A stretch of 64,000 nt of DNA from assembly GCA_030220185.1 (NCBI GenBank), contig JASPKZ010009654.1, forward strand, positions 1 through 64,000. Direction: 5' to 3'. Position 1 is the stretch's first letter. Every line of letters starts with the position of its first letter. Under the pieces are notes generated by a model that saw only the letters and a program-made list of their open reading frames with translations, did no database searches and had not been told where the DNA came from. This document shows positions 21,293 through 32,551 of the stretch, piece after piece. The stretch is from Diploptera punctata. Its lineage: Eukaryota > Arthropoda > Insecta > Blattodea > Blaberidae. The position numbers and the translations under genes were made by a program.

Positions 21293-22429
21293 GATAATTT
21301 TGAAAACACCATTGCGGAAAAAATAAATGTACAACGCACGTTTGTGAAGTGTTTCACAGAATCTCGGAAATTAAACATTTTGCTAGCTTCTGTAAAAACC
21401 ACTTCCCAACCTCGCAATCGTAATGTACTATTTCAATGCTCTCCACAGATTCAAACTTTAATTGAAGGTGCTATGCAGTAACGTTTTACATTAAGCTACC
21501 CGTGCAATAACCACTTTATGGACACTTTTGAATGACACGATCTCTTAAGATAAGCGCACACCGATTCTCAACGTACGCATTGGACTGATTCGATATGTTT
21601 GGTGATGTATACATGGTTTCAGTAGGGACTGCGCATATTTTTCGCATCATATGTATTGGAGATCGGTAATGCCTACCAGGGTCGGGGAAGGGGGGGGAAT
21701 CAAAACGTATGCTGCGGATGATATATCAGATGCAACTTGCAAACTTCATGGCCAAGAATCCGAGATAGCCTTGAATCTGCGCAAAACAAAAAATGGGCAC
21801 TCATTTCAAAAATGCAACCATCCATATTTTATCAAGAGCAACAATTTTTTCACTCCATATCTGAATAACAACAAAAGACCACATAATACATTTCACGCCA
21901 TTAACTCAAAACGAAAATACTGGTCTAGAAGATAATGAAGAGCATAATAATATATTTTTAATTCCAGGAAGTTCGCCAGCAGTAAGTATATATATTTCTA
22001 CAGTGACAACTGACTGTGCCATCAGTTCTGAACAGATATTTGAAGAGTAGGGACGAGAAAACACACAGGCAGAATTACCCATTTATTGATTTTTCGTCAC
22101 CATGGCTGAAACAGTAAAAATATTCCTCCCTAAAGATCAAATTTATATAAAGAGGCAGTTGTTTAATATGATGAATTCAATTGAAATTCGGCGACTAAAT
22201 AAGTGAAAACCAGAACAGGATTTATGCTAGAGTAGTTCTACTCAGACAATTTACACCCATGAAGAGTTATTAGAGGACGTTCCGAAGCAGTCAGAAGAAG
22301 ATGCTCTGATAAACGTTTTAAAATGCCATTAATGAATTTATGACAATGCCTTTTTTACATTTACAGCATAAATGACTACCTATGTGTATAATATTATTAA
22401 AGTTTATGTTTTTATGTTTATTATTTTAT
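21293..22429. other. Unassigned sequence
   Basis: Two modest open frames (21290-21481, 63 codons; 21651-21935, 94 codons) have no motif I recognise and no partner elsewhere in the window. They could be transposon remnants; I do not call them genes. Confidence 0.35.
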
Positions 22430-23680
22430 TAATGACGTGGCTTATCGTTGAGCCATAGCATCTCCTTTGTTAAGAGTTACTTACCAGATCAAGTTAATTT
22501 TTAGTTACCTTATTTGCCTATAGATGTCATGAATGACATAAATGAAATGGAAACAAAGCTGTAAAGGTATGGGTATCCCAATAGGCAACAGATTTTTGTT
22601 GGCATTACAATTTGCTGATGATCAACTGGTTTTAGCGCAAGACAAATTTGATATGGAAATAAGGATAAAAAAGGTTGAAAAACACATATGAATCATGGGG
22701 TGTCACAGTAAATTAAAAAAAACAGAATATCTGGCAGTAAATAGCAATGAAAGAGAAAATTTATTATTGGAGGAAGGAATCCAAATAAAGCAAGTGAAAC
22801 AAACTAAATATTTGGGAATAATTATGGATAACATTGAAGGTATAGGCAAGGAGAATATAAAACATATAATTGAATTGAGTAGCAAAATATCATCGTTAAA
22901 TTCCATATGGTGGGATAAGCATATTTGGAAAGACACAAACAAATATATTGGTAAAACATTGGTGGAATCAGTTGCAATGCATGGAAGTGAGGTATCGACA
23001 ATCAATAAGTACTACAAGAAGAGACTAATAGCTCTAGAAATAGATTATTTACGCAGAATACGCAGAGCGCCAGAAAGTCAAAATTAGAACATGTCACAAA
23101 TAAGGAAATTAGAAATATAATGGAGGCAGAAGAAACCATAATTGAAAGAATTGAGAAGAAGGAATTAAAGTGGTTAGGACATGTTTTAAGAATGGAAGAT
23201 GAGCGATGGATAATGGCATCCGACCAGAAGGAGGAAGAGAGCGAGACCGAAGTTAACATGGAAGGAAAACATGAAGACATTAATGCAAGCAAGAGGGCTA
23301 AGCATTGAAGATGCCCAAGATCGTAGGCTTTGGAGGTTTGGCACGGGAAGACGGCAGCAGCTGTAAAAACCCGAAGATAGATAGATGTCATGAATGACAC
23401 GTGATCAACACACCGACTCAATGAGACAATCTAACAGGTAACTAAAGTACTACTAGGACGTTGAGGTCAGTAAATTTTGCTTAGTGCCCTTTTTATTTAG
23501 GCTTAAGGACGAACCTGAAACTCCTCAGACTCGGGACCCACGGGTTAAAGTCCCTCCAGGAGGACTTCGTTCTTGTAATTTTCCGTCCTAAAAAATTAAT
23601 CGACCATGGCCGGATTTGAACCCGCGACACTCGGGATCAGAGGGAAGGATCGTAACCACTAATCCATCGCACCCTACGAT
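22430..23680 (-). mobile_element. SINE family C, split by a LINE with an 18-bp target duplication
   Basis: On the minus strand the head and body lie at 23680-23400 (GATTAGTGGTTACGATCC, GCGGGTTCAAATCCGGCC, AACCCGTGGGTCCCGAGTC) and the tail at 22538-22430 (TGTCATTCATGACATCTA, AAGTAACTAAAAATTAACTTG, GGAGATGCTATGG). In the intact copy at 60029-60393 these are contiguous. TAGATGTCATGAATGACA is present on both sides of the inserted LINE. Confidence 0.85.
22539..23381 (+). pseudogene. LINE reverse transcriptase remnant (FADDQ type)
   Basis: 5'-truncated, starting within the reverse transcriptase: IGNRFLLALQFADDQLVLAQDKF carries the catalytic FADD, then KKTEYLAVNSNE, QVKQTKYLGIIMD, a long open stretch to 23087 and, in another frame, KKELKWLGHVLRMEDERW (GHVxRM box) and a final RRLWRFGTGRRQQL. 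The tail is GATAGATAGA. It has at least one stop and one frameshift. Target duplication at 22521-22538 and 23382-23399. Confidence 0.85.
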
Positions 23681-24345
23681 ATACTAATTCTTTATAATTT
23701 GTGTTAAGATAATTTGATTTACTTGGATATTTTAATATTACTTTTGTATTAGAGTTATATTATGGTTATATTGAAAGGCCTATTACTTTGGAGATTTTGT
23801 TTTACTGTAGATTATATCAAAAGAATAAATAAAAACAATTAATGAGATTCAGAAACGTCATATGGTACTCGCCATATTCATCTTGTTTCCTATGGATTTC
23901 ATTAATCCAATTTTTTCGTTTCCCCCGTTTGCGTTTTTCCTTTTCTTCCGCCAGCAAACAACTAAAGTCAACTAATTCATCCACAATGCCCATTTTTAAG
24001 GTTTCCACACCACAAGTAGACTGAACTGCGCTACGTGTGCGAAACTCTCTGTCAGAAATACCGGTGATCCGAATTCGCGTTGGATATGAGCACAGTTACA
24101 AAACAAATAAAATAAAACCGATCCATAATGCGCGTCATTCGTCCGTCGACGACCAGATTGCACTTACTTACCTTTTTAGGAAACCGCTTATCAGCGATTT
24201 CTAATTGAAGTTATACAAAATACGGTAGGGTCTATTTTGAAGACGTGATTGTTGCCCTGACAATTTGGTGTATAGTAGGCCTATAAACTATAACATGTTC
24301 AAACTTACAAGTGCGCGCGAATGCCTACCAGTAATTCATAATATT
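23681..24345. other. No recognisable feature
   Basis: AT-rich. Short open frames near 23820-24020 on both strands are mutually overlapping and motif-free. Confidence 0.4.
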
Positions 24346-25375
24346 ATCATAAGTAAAAAATCAAGAGTGGCATTTGTTAGGACTATTTAACGAATAAGAT
24401 TAAGCTGTTTACTCACAAATCATTATTTAACTATAGTCATTTTAAAATATTTATAATAGTCCACCGCTGTTGTCTCGAGGTAGCGTGCTGCCTTGTCACG
24501 CAGCGGGCCCGGGTTCGATCCCCGGTCGGGGCAGTTTTTCTGGGTGAGGTTTTTATCGGAGTTTTTCCTCACCTCTAAGACAAATGTCAGGAAAACTTTA
24601 AGGCCCAAACGGTCCCCGAAATCATATGGCCATCACAATCATCATCATTCATATTCATCTTATCATCATCATCCTTCATCGGTGTGGAAAGCAACGGGAA
24701 GCTACCACACCTGTAATTCCCTAGTAAAGCTGCAAGCATAGCATGAAAATGCTATGACTGCAGTGAAGGACCTGCCTTCGGGCAGAATTACTATGGATGG
24801 ATATATTTAATGTAAACGGCGATGTTTGAAAACAAATGAGAAACGATTGGTGCGCTTTATTTGCTTCTTTTGTTTATCACTGCAACCAGATCATATTATT
24901 ATTTATTGCCAAAGAATCACAATGTTGTAAGGATGCACCCTAGTGGAGAAATCTATAGCCAACGTTATATGTATTAATTAATTTGATGTCCTATGATACA
25001 AATATGTAAATTATATTTTTTTGCAACGTCATTCCCTGGAAAATAATTCGTTTAAGAAAATGTAAACAGTGGTTTCTTTTTTTTTTTTTGGTATAATCAA
25101 TTGTTACAAATGTTTTTATATTATATATCACATGCGCTTTCTGCTGACATTTATGCACTATATATACAATCTGGTAGCCGTTTTTGTTTGAGGGTCGGTC
25201 ACTGCAAAATAATGCTATGGCCTATTCAGAATGTTAAAAACGAGGTGCTTTCTTTATTATGATAAACTTTAGTTGGTAAATTTTAGGCGAAACACGACTG
25301 TGATTGGTTTGTAAATAAAAAATCATTGAAATGTGATTGGTCATTGACTCCCATTTGGGGCATGAGTTAAATAGC
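24346..25375 (+). mobile_element. H-family repeat, copy 4, split by SINE B
   Basis: 24346-24454 and 24801-25375 are the two halves. The left half starts ATCATAAGTAA but has lost most of the terminal hairpin (it goes straight to ATCAAGAGTGGC); the right half resumes at ATATTTAATGTAAACGGCG and ends CATGAGTTAAATAGCC. A copy of SINE B fills the gap. Confidence 0.8.
24455..24800 (+). mobile_element. SINE family B, full length
   Basis: tRNA-type head GTCCACCGCTGTTGTCTCGAGG..CGTGCTGCC with box B GGGTTCGATCCCC; body TTTTTCTGGGTGAGG, CTCACCTCTAAGACAAATGTC, GGTCCCCGAAATCATATGG; an ATC-rich stretch; tail GAAGCTACCACACC, GAAAATGCTATGAC, TTCGGGCAGAATTACTATGGATGG. Other copies: 39151-39483 (minus), 28518-28735, 39510-39780 and the split copy at 20350-21292. 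Box A and B imply polymerase III transcription. Confidence 0.85.
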
Positions 25376-25719
25376 CATGCATAAACACACGCAGATCGTT
25401 CTGTCGGTTTTTTGTTGGAATATTGGTTTCCATGAATGCTTCTGATTTTTAAATGGATTCGTTGTAATCTCGATTGATTTTAAAGACGTAAATGTTTTTA
25501 GTACACCCTCCTTCGGAAGGAAAGTAAAACATTGAGTTCCAAAATATAGTTATAACATCCAAATATACAAGCGTTACTGCTATAAAGTAAATATTCTCTT
25601 TAAAAATTTGCTTACCTCTTATGGTGGCCACTAGATGTCAGTAGGAACAACTTCCCGCTACTCTTGTGTGAATTGAGAATACTACACATATAAGAAAAAT
25701 GTATGTTTGTATTGGAATA

Positions 25720-25791
25720 CTTGAGTAGCTCAGTTGGTTAGAGCGCTAAACGTACAGAGTCTAGAGACTCGGTTTCAAATCTCCACTCAAG
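25720..25791 (+). tRNA. tRNA-like sequence, array unit 1
   Basis: 72 nt. The first and last seven bases pair perfectly (CTTGAGT with ACTCAAG). Box A is canonical (TAGCTCAGTTGG) and the D arm closes CTC/GAG. An anticodon arm can be drawn CTAAAC..GTCTAG around GTACAGA. The T arm is imperfect: GGTTTCAAATCTCC has an extra T and poor stem pairing. I cannot assign an amino acid; a tRNA-derived repeat is more likely than a working tRNA. Confidence 0.5.
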
Positions 25792-26019
25792 CATTCATTT
25801 TTCTTTTCATACCACTTTTGCCCTCATTGCTAAATGCTAAAAATATAGTTATAACATCTAAATACAACAAACGGTACTGCTATAAAGTAAATATTCTCTT
25901 TCAAAATTTGTTTACCTGTTATGGTGGCCAGTAGATGTCAGTTGGAACGACTTCCGCTACTTCTTGTGTGAATTGAGAATACTACACATATAAGAAAAAT
26001 GTATGTTTGTATTGGAATA

Positions 26020-26091
26020 CTTGAGTAGCTCAGTTGGTTAGAGCGCTAAACGTACAGAGTCTAGAGACTCGGTTTCAAATCTCCACTCAAG
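26020..26091 (+). tRNA. tRNA-like sequence, array unit 2
   Basis: Identical to unit 1 across all 72 nt, including the 7-bp end stem and the imperfect T arm. Confidence 0.5.
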
Positions 26092-26308
26092 CATTCATTT
26101 TTCTTTTCATACCACTTTTGCCCTCATTGCTAAATGCTAAAATATAGTTATAACATCTAAATACACAAACGGTAAGTAAATATTCTCTTTCAAAATTTGT
26201 TTACCTGTTATGGTGGCCAGTAGATGTCAGTTGGAACGACTTCCGCTACTTCTTGTGTGAATTGAGAATACTACATATATAAGAAAAATGTATGTTTGTA
26301 TTGGAATA

Positions 26309-26380
26309 TTTGAGTAGCTCAGTTGGTTAGAGCGCTAAACGTACAGATTCTAGAGACTCGGTTTCAAATCCCCACTCAAG
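26309..26380 (+). tRNA. tRNA-like sequence, array unit 3
   Basis: Same 72-nt layout. Position 1 is T instead of C, which still allows a T-G pair in the end stem. ACAGATTCTAG replaces ACAGAGTCTAG, and CAAATCCCC replaces CAAATCTCC. Confidence 0.5.
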
Positions 26381-26607
26381 CATTCATTTTTCATTTCATA
26401 CCATTTTTGCCCTCATTGCTAAATGCCAAAAATATAGTTATAACATCTAAATACACAAACGGTACTGCTATAAAGTAAATATTCTCTTTCAAAGTTTGCT
26501 TACCTGTTATGGTAGCCAGTATATGTCAGTTGGAACGAATTCCGCTACTTCTTGTGTGAATTGAGAATACTACATATATAAGAAAAATGTATGTTTGTAT
26601 TGGAATA

Positions 26608-26679
26608 CTTGAGTAGCTCAGTTGGTTAGAGCGCTAAACGTACAGATTCTAGAGACTCGGTTTCAAATCCCCACTCAAG
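26608..26679 (+). tRNA. tRNA-like sequence, array unit 4
   Basis: Same as unit 3 but with C at position 1, so the 7-bp end stem is again perfect. Confidence 0.5.
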
Positions 26680-26907
26680 CATTCATTTTTCATTTCATAC
26701 CATTTTTGCCCTCATTGCTAAATGCCAAAAATATAGTTATAACATCTAAACACACAAACGCTACTGCTATAAAGTAAATATTCTCTTTCAAAGTTTGCTT
26801 ACCTGTTATGGTGGCCAGTATATGTCAGTTGGAACGAATTCCGCTACCTCTTGTGTGAATTGAGAATACTACATATATAAGAAAAATGTATGTTTGTGTT
26901 TGGAATA

Positions 26908-26980
26908 TTTGAGTAGCTCAGTTTGTTAGATCGCTAAATGTACAGAGTCTAGAGACTCGGGTTCAAATTTCGAACTCAAG
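26908..26980 (+). tRNA. tRNA-like sequence, array unit 5
   Basis: 73 nt. Here the T arm is well formed (TCGGG-TTCAAAT-TTCGA, box B GGGTTCAAATTTC), but the D arm is damaged (GTTTGTTAGATCG). The 7-bp end stem is kept with one T-G pair. The mix of repaired and damaged arms in different units suggests drift within a tandem repeat. Confidence 0.5.
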
Positions 26981-27000
26981 CATTCATTTTCTCTTTTCAT

Positions 27001-27002
<2 letters not shown>

Positions 27003-27037
<35 letters not shown>
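27003..27037. repeat. (AT)n microsatellite
   Basis: About 35 bases of TA repeats at the right end of the tRNA-like array. Confidence 0.95.
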
Positions 27038-27041
<4 letters not shown>

Positions 27042-28397
27042 CCCATTAAAGAACCTCAAGCATAACGTAAGAGGTCTGTTAGTAAATTTTGTTGGTCTTT
27101 TAGTCCAGATTTGTTCAGACGAAGACGACCTGAGATTTAAAAAAAATTGTAAATAAAATCTTAATTTACAAGAGCCACTATTAAGATGGGATTGCGCATG
27201 TAACAATTTTTTTTTTAATTTCTGTTTTTCAATCGCTCAAGAAAGAAGTTTTTATGCCACCAGGCTGCGTATATTTTGTTAAAAGAATACCGTTAGCTGT
27301 GACATCAACAGTATCGAGAACAGCTTTTGTAGACTAATCTCCGACAATGTAATGTATGCCACGTAACACGAGCATTTCCCATGTAAATAAAGTAACTCAG
27401 TTTTAACGCAGTAATTTGATTAATGTTTTTATTACTTTCTAGCATTGTTACTTGGACGAGCTGCTAAAGTGATAAAAATTCTGAATTGACTCAACGTGTT
27501 TTGAATTTATTCATTTGTTTGTGTAGAGAAAGTTTTGGCACACACCTGCATTTAAATGAATGTTCATTTTATTTTCATGAGACAGCACAGGAATTTCGTA
27601 CATAATCAGTACAAACGCAGTTAAAAGGAAACAGTTGGACAACTGTATATCATGGATGGATATTCCATTTTAATATTTAATGAATGTACTCAACAATGCT
27701 ATTTACGAGGACATCTAGCGGGAGAGAAAGTATATTACATGATGTTACAAAATTCACGGTAAAAGGGAAACAACAGATGTGAAGTTGCAACGCTTATTTA
27801 TTCATTGTCTACGCTTTATAAATATAATATTGTGTAAAGCTTTGATATGATGAATGGATTTTAAAAAAATGGTTGCGCGTTTTTGAACCCATTTATATTC
27901 GTATGCGATTTATTGTGCATGAAATTTACTGAATGGCAAAGTCCTCTTTACTTGTACTGTTGATTGTGATTAATTAATCATAATTTATTTAGTTGAATAG
28001 AATTTAAATATAATTGGTATTGAAAGTTTTATTTCAAGGGGATAATTATAGTTCTCTTTTTGTATTTGAATTGTATAATCCATCATATGATATGGTTTAT
28101 ATTATTTTATGTATATCATTCTACATTGCATTAATTCTTTTGATAGAATAAGTTTTACTCCGAATATTATTTTTTTTTTGTAGTGTCAATTTATGTAAAA
28201 ATGAAACTGGCCCCTAACTTTAAATGTATATACTCTATTTGTATTATTCATGTAACTGAACTGCTCCCGATCACGTGCATTTCCTCATTCGGGTGTCAAT
28301 TCTGTATATAACATTTATTTTTAAATAAAATTTATTCGTATTCTTATTAAAATTATAATTATGGGGATTATTATTAAATATATTAAACCCATATCTT
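27038..28397. other. No recognisable feature
   Basis: 1.36 kb of AT-rich sequence without repeats shared in this window, without long open frames and without RNA-like structure that I can see. Confidence 0.4.
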
Positions 28398-28465
28398 CGT
28401 TGGTGGTCTCGGAGTTAAGTTCTTTGTCTCTAGTCCCGAAGGTCCCGGGTTCAGATCTGGTAGAC
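28398..28465 (+). mobile_element. tRNA-like SINE head
   Basis: TTGGTGGTCTCGGAGTTAAG followed by GGTCCCGGGTTCAGATCTGG (box B-like GGTTCAGATC). It has no recognisable body before SINE B begins at 28518. Confidence 0.5.
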
Positions 28466-28517
28466 GTCGATAGACGTTTTTAGAATGTAAAACTCCGATG
28501 CACAAATCCTCTGGGAG

Positions 28518-28735
28518 GGTCCACCGCTGTGTTCTCGAGGTGAGGGTTCTGCGTTATCACGCAGAGGGCCCGAGTTCAAGTCTCGGTCGGGACAAATTTC
28601 CTGGGCGAAGGTTTCTCCGTGAGATTTCCTCACCAGTAAGACAAATGTCAGGAAACTTTAAAGCCGAATGGTCCCCGGATATTATCTGTCCATAATAATC
28701 ATCATCGTTCATATGCACCTTAAATTAAGTGGTGT
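28518..28735 (+). mobile_element. SINE family B, 3'-truncated
   Basis: GGTCCACCGCTGTGTTCTCGAGG, GCCCGAGTTCAAGTCTCGG, TTTCCTCACCAGTAAGACAAATGTC, GGTCCCCGGATATTATC. It matches 24455-24680; the tail with GAAAATGCTATG is absent. Confidence 0.8.
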
Positions 28736-29610
28736 ATCATTTCCACCATCATTATCCTTATATCATCGGGGCAGTATAACCACGCCTTTCAGGCGCTCCA
28801 ACCTCAGAAGTGGGTTACAATACGCTAATATCAAGGAGAGTATAGCAGAAAAGTCTAAATGACAAATCTGGTGGCATTTAATATAAAATAATCATTTGGA
28901 AGGGATTAATATCCGAAAATATACGGGCTCGTGAAGAACCTCATGCCTAAATTAGAACCTCTGAGTAAAATTTAATCTACCTTCCCACTCAAGTAATAAC
29001 GTAATTGCATATTAGATATATTTCGAGACGATGAGCTAACCACTTGTCTCTGTTGACATCTGTAGGTGATGAAGCATAATAATTAGCTTAGTTACCTCCC
29101 GCAATGGAGCACCCTTTTCTGACCTGGAGATGTACGGGTATAGGCAGACAAACAGTAAGTCTGTATCATTAAATATAAAACGTATGACCATGATTTTATT
29201 ACTTTGGGTGAAATCAATAACTGTGGCATGATATGATATCGATTCCACATTTCTTCACGGCAATAAATGAGAATACAAGACTGAGTGTTCTTGAAAATAA
29301 AGCATATAGCTTTTTAGAGAATTTTACTTCACTCAAATGTCATGTATCGAGTCTCATAAAATATTTCTACGGAAATGACGAAAATCATAGATAAATATAT
29401 TGGAGATTCCTTAAGTCTGCTTATTTTTTTATCGTAAGCACTATTTCCTAGTTATAATGTTGAAGGTATCATAAATCCTTTGATAATTGACATTTGATGA
29501 TAGCAACTTTTTTATGAAATTATTTTAGAAACAGAGATCATAAGTCATTAAATATTTTTTTTTTCAGGAAATAATATTGTTAGGATTTGTAAAGGAACTG
29601 AAATTAAATT
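28736..29610. other. No recognisable feature
   Basis: AT-rich; no shared repeats found. Confidence 0.4.
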
Positions 29611-30101
29611 GACTATTTAACTCATGTCCCAAATGGGAGTCAATGGCTAATCACATTTGAATGATTTTTTATTTACAACCAATCACAGTCGTGTTTCGCC
29701 TAGAATTTACGAACTAAAGTTTATCATAATAAAGAAAGCACCTCCTGTTTAACATTCTGAATAGGTCAGAGCATTATTTTGCAGTGACTGACACTCTAAC
29801 TTTGTTCTCTATGCACTAGAATGCATTCTTACAATATTGCGTTCCTTTGCCAATGAATAATATGATCTGGTTGCAGTCATGAACAAAAGGAGCAAATGAA
29901 GCGTACCAATCGTTTCTCATTTGTTTTCAAACATCGCCGTTTGCATTAGATATATAAATATTTAAAAATAACTATATTTAAATAATGATTTGTGAGTAAA
30001 GAGCTTAATTTTATTCGTTTAATAGTCCTTACAACTGGCACTCTTGATTTCCAAATTCTCTAGATAAATTGGAAATCGCTCGTGACATTCATTACTTATG
30101 A
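29611..30101 (-). mobile_element. H-family repeat, copy 5
   Basis: Minus-strand copy. It starts GACTATTTAACTCATGTCCC; the shared middle includes ATCGCCGTTTGCATTAGATA, and it ends AATTCTCTAGATAAATTGGAAATCGC..ATTACTTATG. The terminal hairpin is the short form, with the central arm segment deleted. Confidence 0.8.
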
Positions 30102-30379
30102 GAAGTTTTCAGTGCCATTATTTAAGTATTCCTAATAAGATGAAATTGTTCTCTAAGCATTTCTGATTTCCTATAATGTACTTCCACCGTTTAACTGCAT
30201 GGATAAGCTTCAGAACTGAATTCTCTTCTCGCTTATCTACCATAATCGAAGAAACAAAAAAACCCATTGCATATTTTTCAATTAGTCAAAAATGTTTGGT
30301 TATCTCCCTGAGTGACAGTTTGCTAGGCAAATTTGATGAAGTAGTTTCATTTTAAATCAAGACTTCAGGAAACAAAATA

Positions 30380-30880
30380 CTAAAACTTTCAAAATACTTA
30401 TAAACCCAATCTTAATTTATTGCCAAAAAATGGGAATGTCACAAACTGATTTGTCAAGACTTAAGGCAATCGAAAATTCAATACTTCGGAAAATGTATGA
30501 TCTAATAAGTGATAAGGGTGAATGGGGCATTAGATATATTGTGAAAGAGATGAATAGACAGTCTAATGGAGAAGAGTATTAAATAGGGAACTACATGATC
30601 TTTATAGGAAACCAGATATAATAAGAAAAGTCTCGTAAATTACAATGGGCACGACATGTGGCACTAATGCGGAATAAAATAGGAGCATGGAAACTTCTTG
30701 TAGAAAAACCGGATGGAAAACGCCCAATAGGCCAAGAATGAGGTTGGGAGAATAACATTAATGATGATTTTGAGGGAAGTAGATTATACAGTGGATGATT
30801 GGAAAACACTAGCTCAGTTTAGGGGTGTATGGAGAGCTTATATCCCGGTGGTTATTAACCTATTGGTTCGATAGTGCTAG
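30380..30880 (+). pseudogene. RTE-like LINE 3' region, decayed
   Basis: Plus-strand pieces give LKAIENSILRKMYD, NRELHDLYRKPDIIRK, LQWARHVALMRNK and the terminal AYIPVVINLLVR before TAGTGCTAGTGAG. Many stops and frameshifts. Confidence 0.7.
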
Positions 30881-31195
30881 TGAGATAGTTATATAAATCA
30901 CGTGATATATTATTATCATCTCAATAAACTATTACGTCTGTGTTTGACAGGTCGTGTTCAATCAACGACAGAGAATGAGATTTGTAAGAAAGTTGTGTGT
31001 AGACCCGAAGGAAGGAGAAGTGTTAGATAAGGAAAGTTGTGTGGAGTTCTAGTGAATTTAAATAGAATTGGAATCCTGGATGAAAGTGGTTGCTAAAAGA
31101 CAGAACCCTGGAGAAACGTTCTGAGAGAATCCGAGTCTCGAATTGGCCTGTAGTGCTAATGATTATGAATTGAAATATATTTAATCTTCTCTTCG
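30881..31195. other. Unassigned sequence
   Basis: No identified repeat or coding signal. Confidence 0.35.
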
Positions 31196-31200
31196 AGATA

Positions 31201-31235
<35 letters not shown>

Positions 31236-31890
31236 AGCCTGATATGTCCCTTTAGGGCAAAGGCCTCCCTGTACAGGGGTTAGCTCTATTTGTGAGTGTC
31301 ACCCGGTGAGCTACTCCGTGGTGAGAAGTTGACTTGGATGTAGCACTTGGTTTGTATACACTGTCTGTTCTGTGATTAGTTAATACACAGTTGGCTCTCC
31401 ATCGTTCTCCAGCTTTTCCTGCATCTGGCGACTCTGGACCATTGCGCCCCCTGCTCGTTCTTTGAAGATGTCAGCCCATCGTCGTCTTGGTCTTTCGCGC
31501 TGTCTCTTGCCTGTGTACGGGTCCCACATGGTTGTCTTTATTGTCCACCTGTCGTCCTGTATTCTTGCGACGTGGCCTCCCCACTTCCATTTTTTCCTGA
31601 TGGCTTGTTGTGCGGATCAGTTGTTGAGGATATCGCTTGAAGTGTTGTATTCGAGATTCTGTCCTTCAGAGTTATGCCTAAGATTTTCCTCTCCATTTTC
31701 CTTTGGCATACTTGGAGTGTGTGTACTTCAGTTTGGCAGTAAGATTCCAAGTTTGGCAGCCATATAACAGTGTTGGAAGAACACAGGTTTGTAGTGTTTT
31801 CCAGTTTGAGTTTCCGGTTGAGTGACTTGTCCAACAGTTCGAGATATACATTCTAGATTTCAGAAATTGTATTCTTTTACTTTGCATCAA
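31196..31890 (-). pseudogene. LINE C-terminus with (AAAT)n tail
   Basis: Minus-strand frames give QTCVLPTLLYGCQTWNL, KRKMERKILGITLKDRI, AIRKKWKWGGHVARIQDDR-type sequence, KRQRARPRRRWADIFKERAGG and WSRQMQEKLENDGEP; an (AAAT)n tail lies at 31201-31236. The WGGHVARxxDxR and GRPRRRWADD.K boxes mark the C-terminal end of a non-LTR retrotransposon of a type distinct from the RTE family. It is frame-broken. Confidence 0.75.
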
Positions 31891-32365
31891 ATGCAGTAAT
31901 GATGTAGGTACTAAAGTTGTATACTAATATAATCTTTGATCTGCGAATGAGCTGTAGCAAACGAACAGAACAAGGTTTCACGTATCTTTTTCTTTATTTT
32001 CTCTTCAAAGAGATGGAAATTGTGAAGTAAGTGAAAAACTTGCATTTTTCTTTTGATGAAGTACTAGTTCTACGCTAACTTCATCTTAAAGCTGAATTTC
32101 AGTTTTATGAGTCACCTAAACTAGGATTTTAAAATTTGCAGTTATGTTAAGTGTAAATAGTCACTATATCACGTTTTGTGTACTTTATCTAAAAAGGTAT
32201 TTAATTTTTCTAGACAATCATACTTCCATCAATAAATTCAAATTTCTTACGTAAACGTTTGTCGATGTAACTTTAAGGCATTCTTTCAACAAATTATATT
32301 GTTACTTAAAATTTTGTCTAATCAACGTTGAGGAATATAAGATAAACGTACCGGTAATAGAAACT
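31891..32365. other. No recognisable feature
   Basis: AT-rich single-copy sequence in this window. Confidence 0.4.
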
Positions 32366-32551
32366 ACATTAGTAATTGACATTTTCACACTAAAGTTTAA
32401 TAAACAAGGTTCACGGCAGAAGTAACACAGTTGTACTGAGCTTGATGATGTGGACCATACCCTCTAGGAGCACCACGCTCAGTTCAACTGTGCACTTCCC
32501 GCGAGAACATTATTTATTACATTTTAGTGTGAAAATGCTAATTACAAATGC
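32366..32551. mobile_element. Foldback MITE, about 186 bp
   Basis: Inverted arms: ATTTTCACACTAAA near 32383 pairs with TTTAGTGTGAAAAT near 32523; GCAGAAGTAACACAGTTGTACTGAGCTT pairs with GAGCGTG..GTGCACTTCCCGC-type sequence near 32475-32505 with mismatches. Outer ends TTAGTAATTGACATT and AATGCTAATTACAAA are also inverted. I see no clear target duplication. Confidence 0.65.

Larger units (their letters stand above)
25541..26998 (+). repeat. Tandem array of five ~300-bp units with tRNA-like sequences
   Basis: Corresponding points in successive units are at 25720, 26020, 26309, 26608 and 26908, spacing 300, 289, 299 and 300. Each unit has AATATAGTTATAACATCTAA, AAAGTAAATATTCTCTTT, TATGGTGGCCAGTAGATGTC, TTGTGTGAATTGAGAATACTAC, then the tRNA-like part, CATTCATTTTTC and CTCATTGCTAAATGC. 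The third unit lacks about 11 bases (ACTGCTATAA). Units 1 and 2 are nearly identical, so the array is recent or homogenised. Related minus-strand units lie at 60755-61090. Confidence 0.95.

Noticed and set aside
25720..26980. Five functional tRNA genes
   Set aside because: Box A and the end stem are good, but T-arm pairing fails in four of five and no standard anticodon can be placed with confidence. Kept as tRNA-like only.
25541..26998. CRISPR-like array
   Set aside because: Units are ~300 bp with no short direct repeat alternating with unique spacers, and the context is eukaryotic transposon-rich DNA.
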